A stretch of DNA of 64,000 nucleotides from Beroe forskalii (Eukaryota; Ctenophora; Nuda; Beroida; Beroidae). Location of the stretch: positions 787,826 to 851,825 of the forward strand of contig WFMF01000035.1 in assembly GCA_011033025.1 (NCBI GenBank), read 5' to 3'. The number at the start of each line of letters is the position of its first letter. The stretch's first letter is position 1. The notes beneath the pieces were generated by a model. It had not been told where the DNA came from. It searched no databases and saw only the letters and a list, made by a program, of their open reading frames with translations. The translations under genes and the position numbers were made by a program. Positions 47,201-52,425 of this stretch are shown in pieces.

Positions 47201-47548
47201 GGCATTCCTATCACCATCTCAGTAGTGGTTGCATGGTCAATACTGAGGTAAATTGTCGCTGGGTAAAGTAGCTCACTCGTGCCATCAGTATTATCCGACC
47301 ATGTGAATATCAATAAATCAATTTTTTATTAATTCCACATTTTATCCCAACCAAGACATTGTTTTCCTGCCTCAACATATGAACTGTATTTAATCATCTT
47401 CTCAAACAGTCTACCTGTGTATGCCGGGATTTGCAGCACAGGTTCCACAGGTGTTGTATCCATTTCTCACTGATATCCTTAGCTTGTTGGCTAGATCCCA
47501 CGACACTTCAATACCTGCTTCCTTCCACTCAAACACCACGTTTCCTCC
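8121..47548 (-). CDS. Giant modular extracellular protein: VWD, C8, TSP1, Ig, mucin-like linkers (gene span, partial)
   Basis: About 30 minus-strand exons across 39 kb. Almost all junctions agree in phase from 47548 down to 8121, so one transcription unit is the simplest reading. Coding order: VWD C-terminal half and C8 (47548-41289); TSP1 (33714-33274); three Ig domains (32111-25601); TSP1 (25440-25138); VWD and C8 (24972-22564); Ser/Thr-rich linker; six more C8-like modules with linkers. The architecture recalls SCO-spondin, gel-forming mucins and VWF-like proteins, which are secreted and disulfide-linked; the exact combination with Ig domains is not one I recognise. A signal-peptide exon at 35382 suggests the unit might instead be two genes, or have an internal promoter. 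Unresolved points: the middle of the second Ig domain, the junction 24913/24340, and several frame changes in Ser/Thr-rich exons. The 5' end is beyond the window or lost in the satellite region. Confidence 0.65.
8482..8574 (-). CDS. Exon: C8 module 8, first part
   Basis: Phase 0/0, 31 codons. NYCNDDIYWKKKAVDVC then KQPCNK has the same layout as the NYC/SYC openings of modules 3 and 5. Confidence 0.8.
8705..9106 (-). CDS. Exon: C8 module 7 second part and linker, with a one-base frameshift
   Basis: Acceptor CTGCACAG at 9107 gives TLFLPSCYCPLFSDFLDQC, then AVAGASDP followed at once by a stop. Removing one base (position 9025) would restore the C8 ending SLIPLEC and the Thr-rich tail; a second frame change near 8885 leads to TATHPHE and the donor at 8705 (phase 0). 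The total length is a multiple of three, so the two changes cancel. Confidence 0.65.
9320..9504 (-). CDS. Exon: start of C8 module 7
   Basis: Phase 1 in, 0 out. It ends PTCVLLTFAKAQ, then ESNEAFGKCRQ, the first half of a C8 module, with the intron again immediately after the cysteine dipeptide. Confidence 0.75.
9590..10172 (-). CDS. Exon: C8 module 6 second part and Ser/Thr-rich linker
   Basis: Phase 0 in, 1 out. IYVQCTGRLCQDFSDKNKC, then FKESCASVGYQ and IGDVC, followed by about 130 Ser/Thr-rich residues in one uninterrupted frame. Confidence 0.8.
10289..10603 (-). CDS. Exon: C8 module 5 second part, linker, start of module 6
   Basis: Phase 0/0, 105 codons, no frame break. FDQCYFMMCQNPGNKCQAV, then AYKRECQKNG and FSFAEC; after a linker, GFCRRLMFEYSLQNVRCSQ opens the next module. 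Confidence 0.8.
10732..13220 (-). CDS. Exon: C8 module 4, long mucin-like linker, start of module 5
   Basis: Phase 0 in (acceptor CGTTTCAG), phase 0 out (AAG|GTAAGT). Module 4 is NELHTACLKICESPDPC through LDPILC. About 700 Ser/Thr-rich residues follow, with a recurring tryptophan cassette (STWLWEK, SAWLWDK, STWIWQG, STWVWQP) and a repeated TTTYSG/TTTYSD segment. The exon ends NYCIDNELYTKTVLDFC. The frame changes twice, near 12870 and 11575; the length is one base short of a multiple of three. Expected to be a glycosylated spacer between disulfide-rich modules. Confidence 0.7.
13356..13497 (-). CDS. Exon: end of C8 module 3 and start of module 4
   Basis: Phase 2 in, 0 out. It begins KDCFEAKESQ and ends LGLELEDCFN. 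The TTTCAG acceptor and GTGAGT donor are clean. Confidence 0.75.
13498..14350. other. Intron sequence, nothing recognised
   Basis: Part of the 6.9-kb intron between the exons at 13497 and 20407. No splice-flanked open frame seen. A diverged TGATAATGA...TGACGTA word occurs near 13960. Confidence 0.4.
14351..17750. mobile_element. 3.4-kb fold-back element with about 1.4-kb inverted arms
   Basis: The left arm (14351 to about 15780) and right arm (about 16272 to 17750) are near-identical in inverse orientation, starting TACTCCAGTAGCTGAGGCC on both ends. The flanks show TAT on each side, possibly a 3-bp target duplication. The right arm has about 40 extra bases near 17253. The central 0.5 kb holds a third partial copy of an arm segment (about 15915-16005). 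The small ORFs occur in both arms and are not recognisable proteins; no transposase was seen. High arm identity suggests recent insertion or gene conversion. Confidence 0.8.
17969..20035 (+). CDS. Matrix metalloproteinase with EGF, two sushi and hemopexin-like domains
   Basis: 688 residues in a single coding exon. Signal peptide MRLSILISLLLYTAHS; pro-domain with cysteine switch KRCGVPD (Cys95); a long basic run with furin-type RRKR ending at 130; catalytic domain 131-290 with zinc motif HELGHALGLRH (245-255) and Met-turn residue 262. An EGF-like domain follows (CRPNPCKNRGVC to 328), then two sushi/CCP domains (about 340-395 and 400-455), then hemopexin-like repeats (DAVFSYTDPDT, ITAALRWDDDT). 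Known MMPs cleave matrix proteins outside the cell; EGF plus CCP between catalytic and hemopexin parts is unusual. The usual DGPGG calcium loop is replaced (SVFNKLILGHAFFP). TTTTTTTCCAG directly before GATG looks like a 3' splice site, so a 5' non-coding exon is likely. It lies inside an intron of the minus-strand giant gene. Confidence 0.92.
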   Translation: MRLSILISLLLYTAHSQDTSEFTDTGFLSAFGYLNTGNQARVNSDSSEEEDVESLVLITEEDKANAVREFQKYYGLEETGVVDEATLEAMHSKRCGVPDKDGPEESIDELQVTKKKKKRRRKSKKSRRKRYITSSSKWRDTHLSYRFLNYTSDIPQSLTRAAFREAFDLWEEHSGLEFFEETRSAISADIEIAYMSGTHRDRSVFNKLILGHAFFPTVGWLHMNDQQNWNYNSYRGIDTVFVAVHELGHALGLRHSKKGTIMHASYPGYSPSIKLAQDDIDGIQALYGPNACRPNPCKNRGVCSKSHDEDAQFPFTCTCSVGWKGHKCHLPVNRADTTKCRHVNIANGVARPAGRTSPGETVKIYCNDGFELVGAAALKCSHTSTYNPPQSNTICRRKILCPELSINNGQVYPKRGVEAESTVSFSCDDGYQISGATRVKCKTDGTYDRTTPRCTKIEEKVEDFCPDSFDDLSGRSVRDSMMYGFKGSRFWIYRAASDGGVTSHWSHSGEMSHEFPNIPTDPDAVFSYTDPDTRNRFMCFVKWPQIYYWDIIKREIRRIDNFLDSFQLPANEQITAALRWDDDTIFFFVPKGYYVYHTDKKRVYPSFKLPMSNVSGMPSSVTVTAAARSFDDETVSLFTDRGVYEVRKRDTRVMRNSPRPVVMRGTEGWMLARVTGVLEDGKEIWTVS
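20036..20406. other. 3' flank of the metalloproteinase gene
   Basis: AT-rich; holds the 3' UTR of the metalloproteinase. No canonical AATAAA was noticed on the plus strand; AATAAG at 20105 is the nearest variant. Confidence 0.4.
20407..20513 (-). CDS. Exon: C8 module 3, second part
   Basis: Phase 0 in, 2 out. LRDFYRERCYEDLCACNPND is a strong C8 match. The remainder of the module (CQVDPVLFKDF, then SKDC) is completed by the exon at 13497, across a 6.9-kb intron that holds the metalloproteinase gene and a fold-back element. Confidence 0.8.
21062..22412 (-). CDS. Exon: mucin-like Ser/Thr-rich linker plus start of C8 module 3, with frame changes
   Basis: Acceptor TATTTCAG at 22413 (phase 1), donor AAG|GTCGGT at 21062 (phase 0). 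It starts with three 12-residue tandem repeats (PTTVTPNLDRS), continues Ser/Thr/Asp/Arg-rich, and ends with LSYCDTNRTHAAQAMKTC, the opening of a C8 module. The Ser/Thr-rich reading moves between frames near 22180, 21890, 21770 and 21195, so the exon is not open end to end. Assembly indels, hidden short introns or real lesions are all possible. Likely heavily O-glycosylated if expressed. Confidence 0.6.
22564..22744 (-). CDS. Exon: C8 module 2, second part
   Basis: Phase 0 in, 1 out at GTGAGT. AIDPNAFFSSCITDYCN, then CPSITLYATLCVKDGE and FPPGIC: a textbook second half of C8. Confidence 0.85.
22852..22915. repeat. TGACACCACTT tandem words (inverse of TGGTGTCA)
   Basis: Four copies of TTGACACCACTT-like words within an intron. 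They are the reverse complement of the motif at 2711-2880. Confidence 0.5.
22924..23034 (-). CDS. Exon: C8 module 2, first part
   Basis: Phase 0/0. SKACDYLASDSSPYASCFQ is the first half of a C8 domain, directly after the VWD. The splice after the CFQ triplet is at the same position as in modules 3-8. Confidence 0.85.
23222..23332 (-). CDS. Exon: end of VWD2 domain
   Basis: Phase 0/0, 37 codons. It begins NDWCGVLLQDEIPKSK, in the position of the VWD CGLCGN motif, although only one cysteine remains. Confidence 0.75.
23629..23732 (-). CDS. Exon: VWD2 domain, late strands
   Basis: The strong acceptor TTTCTTTCCAG at 23733 gives phase 1. RQLQLTLRYDRETGLLVMSL then PRNML fits the strand preceding the CG-x-C motif of VWD. 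Phase 0 out. Confidence 0.75.
23887..23981 (-). CDS. Exon: VWD2 domain, middle strands
   Basis: Phase 2 in, 1 out. STVAVKYRSDVILLDKEGVV matches the central VWD strands. Confidence 0.7.
24191..24340 (-). CDS. Exon: VWD2 domain, early strands
   Basis: Two frames are open. The phase-2 frame, ending VPLHVHAHG, joins the next exon and gives the alternating beta pattern expected of VWD (FTATSEVKLLTPC). The phase-1 frame (VTVGYWSGRHYYTVGVV) fits only the upstream exon. I prefer phase 2. Confidence 0.6.
24913..24972 (-). CDS. Exon: Thr/Pro linker
   Basis: Phase 1 in with acceptor CCCATTAG. It encodes TLAPTSPEQRVTVTPTGEM. The natural donor (G|GTATGT) leaves phase 1, while the next exon is best read in phase 2. 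Either a VWD N-terminal exon between 24345 and 24905 was missed or another donor is used. Confidence 0.45.
25138..25230 (-). CDS. Exon: second TSP1 repeat, second part
   Basis: QRVRRRQCKLRDCKKT, then KPCNPGKCSE, completes the repeat. A consensus donor A|GTAAGT at 25138 gives phase 1 and fits the next exon. Read without splicing, the frame would stop at 25121, so an alternative terminal exon is possible. Confidence 0.8.
25369..25440 (-). CDS. Exon: second TSP1 repeat, first part
   Basis: Phase 1/1. A basic stretch (ARKKDRKR) precedes DEWSEWSACDVVCGPG, the canonical start of a TSP1 repeat. Confidence 0.85.
25601..25785 (-). CDS. Exon: Ig domain 3, second half
   Basis: Phase 2 in, 1 out. ISIDQEGWYRHQATDSRGVV is the E-F-G region, with His where the F-strand cysteine should be. 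Together with the previous exon it is a cysteine-less Ig domain. Confidence 0.75.
25977..26103 (-). CDS. Exon: Ig domain 3, first half
   Basis: Phase 1 in, 2 out. VKEKDNLTLYATAFGAPAPW has the Ig strand B to C pattern, but the B-strand cysteine is replaced by Tyr/Ala. Confidence 0.75.
26277..26355 (-). CDS. Exon: Ig domain 2, strands F-G (5' limit uncertain)
   Basis: HCKTYTSNEYGAVSGEVTVR followed by VKG is the end of an Ig domain; donor AAAG|GTACTG, phase 1. The acceptor could be TTTATAG near 26346 or one further upstream. Between this and the previous exon about 20-25 residues of the Ig fold are missing, so an intermediate exon is probably unrecognised. Confidence 0.5.
26745..26850 (-). CDS. 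Exon: Ig domain 2, first half
   Basis: MTLVIDFRISGFPAPRVV is a typical Ig strand B to C stretch, with Asp in place of the B-strand cysteine. The donor is GTAAGA (phase 2). The acceptor (CACTAAG) is poor in pyrimidines but gives phase 1, which fits the previous exon. A longer open frame here (26439-26960) reads through in another frame and is probably a shadow. Confidence 0.55.
27072..30272. mobile_element. 3.2-kb inverted-repeat element built of about 145-bp tandem units
   Basis: The ends are inverse copies: AACATGGGTGTG near 27072 and CACACCCATG at 30261. Each arm (27072 to about 28100; about 29350 to 30272) holds a unique 250-bp end and then four to six tandem units of about 145 bp marked by GATAATCCCCAATTTGGCCA, GGCTGTCC and CATCAGAACCATGTAACTCG. 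The 1.2-kb centre has other small inverted sequences. No transposase frame. It lies in the intron region between Ig domains 1 and 2. Confidence 0.75.
28395..28515. repeat. Dispersed repeat shared with 33895-34010
   Basis: GCCTGATCGGGTCCATATTG ... CATCCCTC ... ATCCCAAAATGGACCCGATA corresponds to GCCTGATCGGGCCCCTATTG ... ATCCCAAAATGGACACGATA at 33898. Both copies lie in introns of the giant gene. Confidence 0.6.
30543..30564 (-). mobile_element. Helitron-like 3' terminus
   Basis: On the minus strand an 8-bp-stem hairpin (GCAGGCCC ATC GGGCCTGC) runs directly into CTAG, then T. Hairpin plus CTRR followed by T is the Helitron 3' end signature, and the sequence is nearly the same as the end at 55352-55373. 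The 5' end was not located. Confidence 0.55.
31430..31511 (-). CDS. Exon: Ig domain 1, strands F-G
   Basis: Phase 0 in, 1 out. SSAWYQCVAWNKHGYDVAHT carries the Y-x-C motif of strand F and strand G. With the two preceding exons it makes one complete Ig domain. Confidence 0.85.
31772..31890 (-). CDS. Exon: Ig domain 1, middle
   Basis: Phase 1 in, 0 out. It begins GRPQPSVSVMSVDV, the usual G-x-P-x-P loop after strand B, and continues to TTTRIQ. The Trp of strand C is not evident. Confidence 0.75.
32022..32111 (-). CDS. Exon: Ig domain 1, strands A-B
   Basis: Phase 1/1. PPEFLEVEHGQSVSLACNAKG is the start of an I-set Ig domain with the B-strand cysteine present. Confidence 0.85.
33274..33332 (-). 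CDS. Exon: thrombospondin type 1 repeat, end
   Basis: Phase 2 in, 1 out. GEVKERKACFCPDNP completes the TSP1 repeat begun in the previous exon. Splice sites are TTTCAG and GTGAGT. Confidence 0.8.
33591..33714 (-). CDS. Exon: thrombospondin type 1 repeat, first part
   Basis: Phase 1 in, 2 out. It encodes FTAWSDWGPCDC, then YRFRSCSQPTPRLGGSAC, with the W-x-x-W core and the R-x-R strand of TSP1 repeats. It continues in the next exon. Confidence 0.85.
33735..33860. repeat. Purine-rich minisatellite (GGAGGG/TTAGAGTGGG)
   Basis: Repeats of AGAGTGGG, GGAGGGAG and TTAGAGTGGGTGAGAG over about 120 bp, almost pure G/A on the plus strand, directly upstream (minus sense) of the acceptor of the TSP1 exon at 33714. 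Its complement is a long pyrimidine tract. Confidence 0.6.
34637..34644. repeat. TGACGTCA element copy
   Basis: TGACGTCATTATCATGGTTT, then AGAATGG: the inverse of the copies at 4773 and 6047. Confidence 0.55.
35094..35240. repeat. 18-bp tandem repeat AACTGGTGTCAGAGAATT
   Basis: About seven copies, 18-bp period, immediately 3' (minus sense) of the candidate signal-peptide exon. It shares the TGGTGTCA word with 2711-2880 and 22852-22915. Confidence 0.75.
35325..35382 (-). CDS. Exon: candidate signal-peptide first exon
   Basis: ATG at 35382 starts MSLISPLLSTLVWILVTHS, a good signal peptide, ending at the consensus donor G|GTAAGT in phase 1. That phase fits the TSP1 exon at 33714, which begins PVDGGFTAWSDW. 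It therefore looks like the first exon of a secreted TSP1/Ig/VWD protein, or an alternative promoter within a longer gene. Confidence 0.55.
36771..36778. repeat. TGACGTCA element copy with AATAGGCGG end
   Basis: AATAGGCGGTTATGAGATGA leads into CGTCATTACC; same arrangement as at 3524. Confidence 0.5.
38335..38342. repeat. TGACGTCA element copy
   Basis: AAATAGGCG at 38288 and AAATCATGATAATGACGTCA at the core. Confidence 0.5.
40228..40235. repeat. TGACGTCA element copy
   Basis: CTGATAATGACGTCATTATC is a near-perfect palindrome here, flanked on the right by CCACCTAATTTT. Confidence 0.55.
41289..41373 (-). CDS. Exon: C8 domain, second part
   Basis: Phase 0 in, 1 out at a consensus donor (T|GTAAGT). 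It encodes SWCHCSSYHAMMLACQDIG and ends LTSDC, the close of a C8 domain. If the donor is not used, the frame stops about 40 nt later, so this could be the last exon of a separate gene. If it is used, the phase fits the TSP1 exon at 33714. Confidence 0.75.
41558..41689 (-). CDS. Exon: C8 domain, first part
   Basis: Phase 0/0, 44 codons. The cysteine pattern VCRVLTDIDGRFGDC followed by PLYDSCVKSMCQC is the classic first half of a C8 domain (disulfide-rich module that follows VWD domains). Unlike the other modules there is no intron between the two halves of this motif. Confidence 0.8.
41690..43226. other. Intron sequence
   Basis: Between the exons at 41689 and 43227. Holds a variant TGACGTCA element (CGACGTCATTATCATGATGA near 42762); nothing else recognised. 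Confidence 0.45.
43227..43326 (-). CDS. Exon: VWD-to-C8 linker
   Basis: Phase 2 in, 0 out, with clean CATTTCAG and GTGAGG sites. It encodes an acidic linker with two cysteines (EEEDEKCENEK). The roughly 4.1-kb intron upstream of it contains the innexin gene on the opposite strand. Confidence 0.65.
44111..44172. promoter_or_regulatory. Three CArG boxes in a 23-bp tandem repeat
   Basis: CCATATTTGG at 44116-44125 and 44139-44148, and CCTTATATGG at 44162-44171, fit the SRF consensus CC(A/T)6GG and are spaced exactly 23 bp apart as parts of a tandem repeat (TTATTCCATATTTGGGG). They lie about 0.94 kb upstream of the innexin start codon. A role in innexin expression is inferred. Confidence 0.55.
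45108..46718 (+). CDS. Innexin gap-junction protein, two coding exons
   Basis: Exons 45108-45302 and 45489-46718, joined in phase 0 (CAG|GTGAGA ... CCCAG|GGT), 474 residues. First transmembrane segment about 33-55 (LLMVIFFIISTISMLVG), then extracellular loop 1 with Cys in QPVSC, EEYC, PCVGF and FICNN. The innexin signature appears as WYQWVPFY, leading into segment 2 (about 128-147). Segment 3 is around 204-230; loop 2 holds FPKMTSCRF and LCALTLNVLNQYVF; segment 4 follows. The C-terminal tail is cytoplasmic, basic then acidic, with DTMGDTMGDTGE. Innexins form gap junctions or hemichannels in the plasma membrane. GIYT and VPYPGIAP in loop 1 recall ctenophore innexins. A TTTCAG before the start suggests a 5' non-coding exon. 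Nested, on the opposite strand, in an intron of the giant gene. Confidence 0.93.
47312..47317 (+). terminator. Possible polyadenylation signal of the innexin gene
   Basis: AATAAA about 594 nt after the innexin stop codon, followed by a T-rich stretch. Confidence 0.3.
47415..47548 (-). CDS. Exon: C-terminal half of a VWD domain (VWD1)
   Basis: Acceptor CTCGCAG, donor GTAGAC; phase 0 in, 2 out. It encodes GGNVVFEWKEAG, then RISVRNGYNTCGTC, matching the late beta-strands and the CG-x-C motif of VWD domains. The N-terminal half is not visible in the satellite region upstream. Phase joins to the exon ending at 43326. Confidence 0.7.
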
Positions 47549-47749
47549 CTGCGAGTATAATTTAAAAAATTAACCATAAAAGCTGCATTGGATCAGAAAA
47601 TTTATGAAATTGAAGGCACTTTTGACGCTAACTAATGAACCAAGTATGGACGTAAATAGCGCAAGCCCACCATTTTACTGAATTTTACTGAATTCAAGAT
47701 CTAGTTACTATAACAGACAGAAAATGGCTGATTTCGGGAATCTGACGTT

Positions 47750-50700
47750 CACTGTTTTGAGAGGTTCAATTTATAGGGATTTTTGAATTTTACAGGAAAA
47801 AAAGGAAAACTGGCGAATATCATTGGTTCAGTGGTTTCAGGCGCGTAATTTATGACCAGATACACTTCTATTTGACCACCCATGAGACATCTACGCCCAA
47901 TCAGGGGCGAAAATAGGCAGTTTTTAAGCCGAAAAACGCGATTTTAACCCCCCATAACAGACAGAAAATGGCTGATTTCGGGATTCTGAAGTATGGTATG
48001 TCTTTCTTAGGTCGTCCATGGATGGCGTGCAAATTTTCAGCTCAATCGGCCAAAGCTTTTCGATTTCGGATCTTGGGTGCCTCAGAAATGAAGAACGTCC
48101 TGGATCACTGTTTTGAGAGTTAAAAATAGGGTTTTTTGGATTTTACAGGAAAACAAAGGAAAACTGGCGAATATCATTGGTTCAGTGGTTTCAGGCGCAT
48201 AATTTATGACCAGATACACTTCTATTTGACCACCCATGAGACATCTACGCCCAATAAGGGGCGAAAAAAGGCAGTTTTAAGCCGAAAACGCGATTATAAC
48301 CCCCATAACAGACAGAAAATGGCTGATTTCGGGATTCTGAAGTATGGTATGTCTTTCTTAGGTCGTCCATGGATGGCGTGCAAATTTTCAGCTCAATCGG
48401 CCAAAGCTTTTCGATTTCGGATCTTGGGTGCCTCAGAAATGAAGAACGTCCTGGATCACTGTTTTGAGAGGTAAAAATAGGGTTTTTTGGATTTTACAGG
48501 AAAACAAAGGAAAACTGGCGAATATCATTGGTTCAGTGGTTTCAGGCGCATAATTTATGATCAGAAAAACTTCTATTTGACCACCCATGAGACATCTACG
48601 CCCAATAAGGGGCGAAAAAAGGCAGTTTTTAAGCCGAAAAACGCGATTTTAACCCCCCATAACAGACAGAAAATGGCTGATTTCGGGGATTCTGAAGTAT
48701 GGTATGTCTTTCTTAGGTCGTCCATGGATGGCGTGCAAATTTTCAGCTCAATCGGCCAAAGCTTTTCGATTTCGGATCTTGGGTGCCTCAGAAATGAAGA
48801 ACGTCCTGGATCACTGTTTTGAGAGGTAAAATAGGGTTTTTTGGATTTTACAGGAAAACAAAGGAAAACTGGCGAATATCATTGGTTCAGTGGTTTCAGG
48901 CGCATAATTTATGACCAGATACACGTCTATTTGACCACCCATGAGACATCTACGCCCAATAAGGGGCGAAAAAAGGCAGTTTTTAAGCCGAAAACGCGAT
49001 TTTAACCCCCATAACAGACAGAAAATGGCTGATTTCGGGATTCTGAAGTATGGTATGTCTTTTCTTAGGTCGTCCATGGATGGCGTGCAAATTTTCAGCT
49101 CAATCGGCCAAAGCTTTTCGATTTCGGATCTTGGGTGCCTCAGAAATGAAGAACGTCCTGGATCACTGTTTTGAGAGGTAAAAATAGGGTTTTTGGATTT
49201 TACAGGAAAACAAAGGAAAACTGGCGAATATCATTGGTTCAGTGGTTTCAGGCGCATAATTTATGACCAGATACACTTCTATTTGACTACCCATGAGACA
49301 TCTACGCCCAATAAGGGGCGAAAAAGGCAGTTTTAAGCCGAAAAACGCGATTTGAACCCCCCATAACAGACAGAAAATGGCTGATTTCGGGATTCTGAAG
49401 TATGGTATGTCTTTCTTAGGTCGTCCATGGATGGCTTGCAAATTTTCAGCTCAATCGGCCAATGCTTTTCGATTTCGGATCTTGGGTGCCTCAGAAATGA
49501 AGAACGTCCTGGATCACTGTTTTGAGAGGTAAAAATAAGGTTTTTTGGATTTTACAGGAAAACAAAGGAAAACTGGCGAATATCATTGGTTCAGTGGTTT
49601 CAGGCGCATAATTTATGACCAGATACACTTCTATTTGACCACCCATGAGACATCTACGCCCAATAAGGGGCGAAAAGGGCGGTTTTTAAGCCGAAAAAAG
49701 CGATTGTAACCATCCATAACAGACAGAAAATGGCTGATTTCGGATGAATTATGAAGTATGGTATGTCTTTCTTAGGTCGTCCATGGATGGCGTGCAAATT
49801 TTCAGCTCAATCGGCCAAAGCTTTTTTAAGCCGATTTCGGATCTTGGGTGCCTTAGGTCAGAAATGAAGAACGTCCTGGATCACTGTTTTGAGAGGTAAA
49901 AATAGGGTTTTTTTTGAATTTTACAGGAAAACAAAGGAAAACTGGCGAATATCATTGGTTCAGTGGTTTCAGGCGCATAATTTATGACCAGATACACTTC
50001 TATTTGACCACCCATGAGACATCTACGCTCAATAAGGGGCGAAAAAAGGCAGTTTTTAAGCCGAAAAACGCGATTTTAACCCCCATAACAGACAGAAAAT
50101 GGCTGATTTCGGGATTCTGAAGTATGGTATGTCTTTCTTAGGTCGTCCATGGATGGCGTGCAAATTTTCAGCTCAATCGGCCAAAGCTTTTCGATTTCGG
50201 ATCTTGGGTGCCTCAGAAATGAAGAACGTCCTGGATCACTGTTTTGAGAGGTAAAAATAGGGTTTTTTGGATTTTACAGGAAAACAAAGGAAAACTGGCG
50301 AATATCATTGGTTCAGTGGTTTCAGGCGCATAATTTATGATCAGAAACATTTCTATTTGACCACCCATGAGACATCTACGCTCAATAAGGGGCGAAAAAA
50401 GGCAGTTTTTAAGCCGAAAAACGCGATTTTAACCCCCCATAACAGACAGAAAATGGCTGATTTGGGGATTCTGAAGTATGGTATGTCTTTCTTAGGTCGT
50501 CCATGGATGGCTTGCAAATTTTCAGCTCAATCGGCCAATGCTTTTCGATTTCGGATCTTGGGTGCCTCAGAAATGAAGAACGTCCTGGATCACTGTTTTG
50601 AGAGGTAAAAATAAGGCTTTTTGTTGGATTTTACAGGAAAACAAAGGAAAACTGGCGAATATCATTGGTTCAGTGGTTTCAGGCGCATAATTTATGACCA

Positions 50701-51080
50701 GATACACTTCTATTTGACCACCCATGAGACATCTACGCCCAATAAGGGGCGAAAAAGGCAGTTTTTAAGCCGAAAACGCGATTTTAACCCCCCCATAACA
50801 GACAGAAAATGGCTGATTTCAGGATTCTGAAGTATGGTATGTCTTTCTTAGGTCGTCCATGGATGGCTTGCAAATTTTCAGCTCAATCGGCCAAAGCTTT
50901 TCGATTTCGGATCTTGGGTGCCTCAGAAATGAAGAACGTCCTGTTTTGAGGTAAAAATAGGGTTTTTTGCATTTTACAGGAAAACAAAGAAACTATTTGA
51001 CCACCCATGAGACATCTACGCCCAATAAGGGGCGAAAAAGGCAGTTTTAAGCCGAAAACGCGATTTTAACCCCCCCATAA
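47750..51080. repeat. Satellite array, block 1 (about 350-bp monomers, 9-10 copies)
   Basis: Head-to-tail monomers of about 350 bp, marked by GGTCGTCCATGGATGGCGTG, CACCCATGAGACATCTACGC and TTCAGTGGTTTCAGGCGC. Neighbouring copies differ mostly by single-base indels in homopolymers. Each copy is open for about 112 codons on the plus strand and nearly as long on the minus strand, but the many frame-breaking copies argue against a protein. Confidence 0.92.
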
Positions 51081-52425
51081 CAGACAGGGCGCTTAATTTC
51101 CTGTTCCCTGGATGGCGTGTTTTCATTTGATCGGAAAAATCGTCCTGTCACTGTTTTGAGAGGTAATAAGAAATGCGCCTGCCGGCTTATTTCTTGTGCC
51201 CGTAAAACCCCACCCGGACATAACCCCCACCCGACATTTAGAGCACAAATTGATTTTACGCGATGGGAACGTTCGTGAACCATACGTCCTAACCCTAACC
51301 GTAACCATTGCGTCACAGGATTACGCACGAGCGTCCCTTTCGCGCAATTTGTGCTCTAAGGTGGGGTTATGTCCGGGTGGGGTTTTGTCCGGGTGGGGTT
51401 TTGTCCGCGCACCCGAATTTACTGACATGATGAGTTGACGATAGAGCATAAAAGTGACCATCCAAATCATGATACAATCGCGCTTCTTTTATCAATTAGT
51501 GTCACATCGCAATACTAACTTACATGCATTGAATCAATTTTATAAATCTTCGTTGTTATGCGGGCGCTATATATTATCCTCTCCTAAAAGTTTGAATTGA
51601 CGCGCGCAGATAAAAAATATCACGTGGGCGATTTCGTTCCACGTGCCAAATGTTCGCGCGCGCGCGTTCCCGCCATTTCAAAGACCTCTGAAGATTCGTT
51701 TAGTTGCGCGCCGTTCAGAGTTTCAGAACTACAATCACCTTTTTCCTTACGTGTTACGTTTTCTTATGTGTTGCGTTGCAGATATCAAATCGTTGTACCC
51801 CGCCTTAATTGTTTTTTAAGATTGAGATACTGATCAAGATTAAGATGAAAGATTCAGATATATCATTATTATCACTAATGGACCGCGACAAACTCTCGTG
51901 TCTTTCTTTCCTCTCGTCAATTCTTTAGATCATTCATAACTGATTGCAGTATTGCACTTATACTGCCCATCGTAAATTGTCCGCTACTTAAAGAAAGCTA
52001 AATGAGTATTTGATTGAAATCCAATCAATTATTTTATTTGATTGCGTGAAAATTGATAAAGTTTTGATTTCATGATTAAAGAATTGTGAAATTTTGAGAG
52101 AGAATTAATTTCAACATCAGAATGAACAGAGCAGAGCATTGAACTCAAATATTTACAACGCTGTTAGCTAACTGCAACCCACAATGCAAAGAATGCCACT
52201 ACACCAAGCTACTCTGACGCGAGTGATATTATAAAGGAGCAGTTGGATGCTTGAAAGTGTACCACCAACCACCACCAACGACATACGGTTGCGCGCAGCA
52301 CCACCACCTATTTCAGATTTACCGGTACGCGTAAAGGTAGTATACACACAACCCCCACAAAACACGATCTCTGCTAACCTTTTCTCAATGCCTTTTTGTA
52401 AAACAAAAACGCGATTGGGAACAGG
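51081..52425. other. Interruption between satellite blocks 1 and 2
   Basis: Begins with rearranged satellite scraps to about 51170, then a small inverted-repeat element (51207-51413) and GC-rich CGCGCG tracts near 51600-51680, then AT-rich sequence. No gene recognised. Confidence 0.6.
51207..51413. mobile_element. About 207-bp inverted-repeat element with telomere-like core
   Basis: AAAACCCCACCCGGACATAA ... TTAGAGCACAAATTG at the left is inversely repeated as CAATTTGTGCTCTAA ... TTATGTCCGGGTGGGGTTTT at the right. The core contains CCTAACCCTAACCGTAACC (51288-51306), similar to the TTAGGG telomere repeat. Confidence 0.65.

Noticed and set aside
47750..51000. CRISPR-like array
   Set aside because: The repeat unit is 350 bp and contiguous without unique spacers, in an animal genome.
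51284..51306. True telomere
   Set aside because: Only about two and a half units, inside a small inverted-repeat element and followed by satellite.
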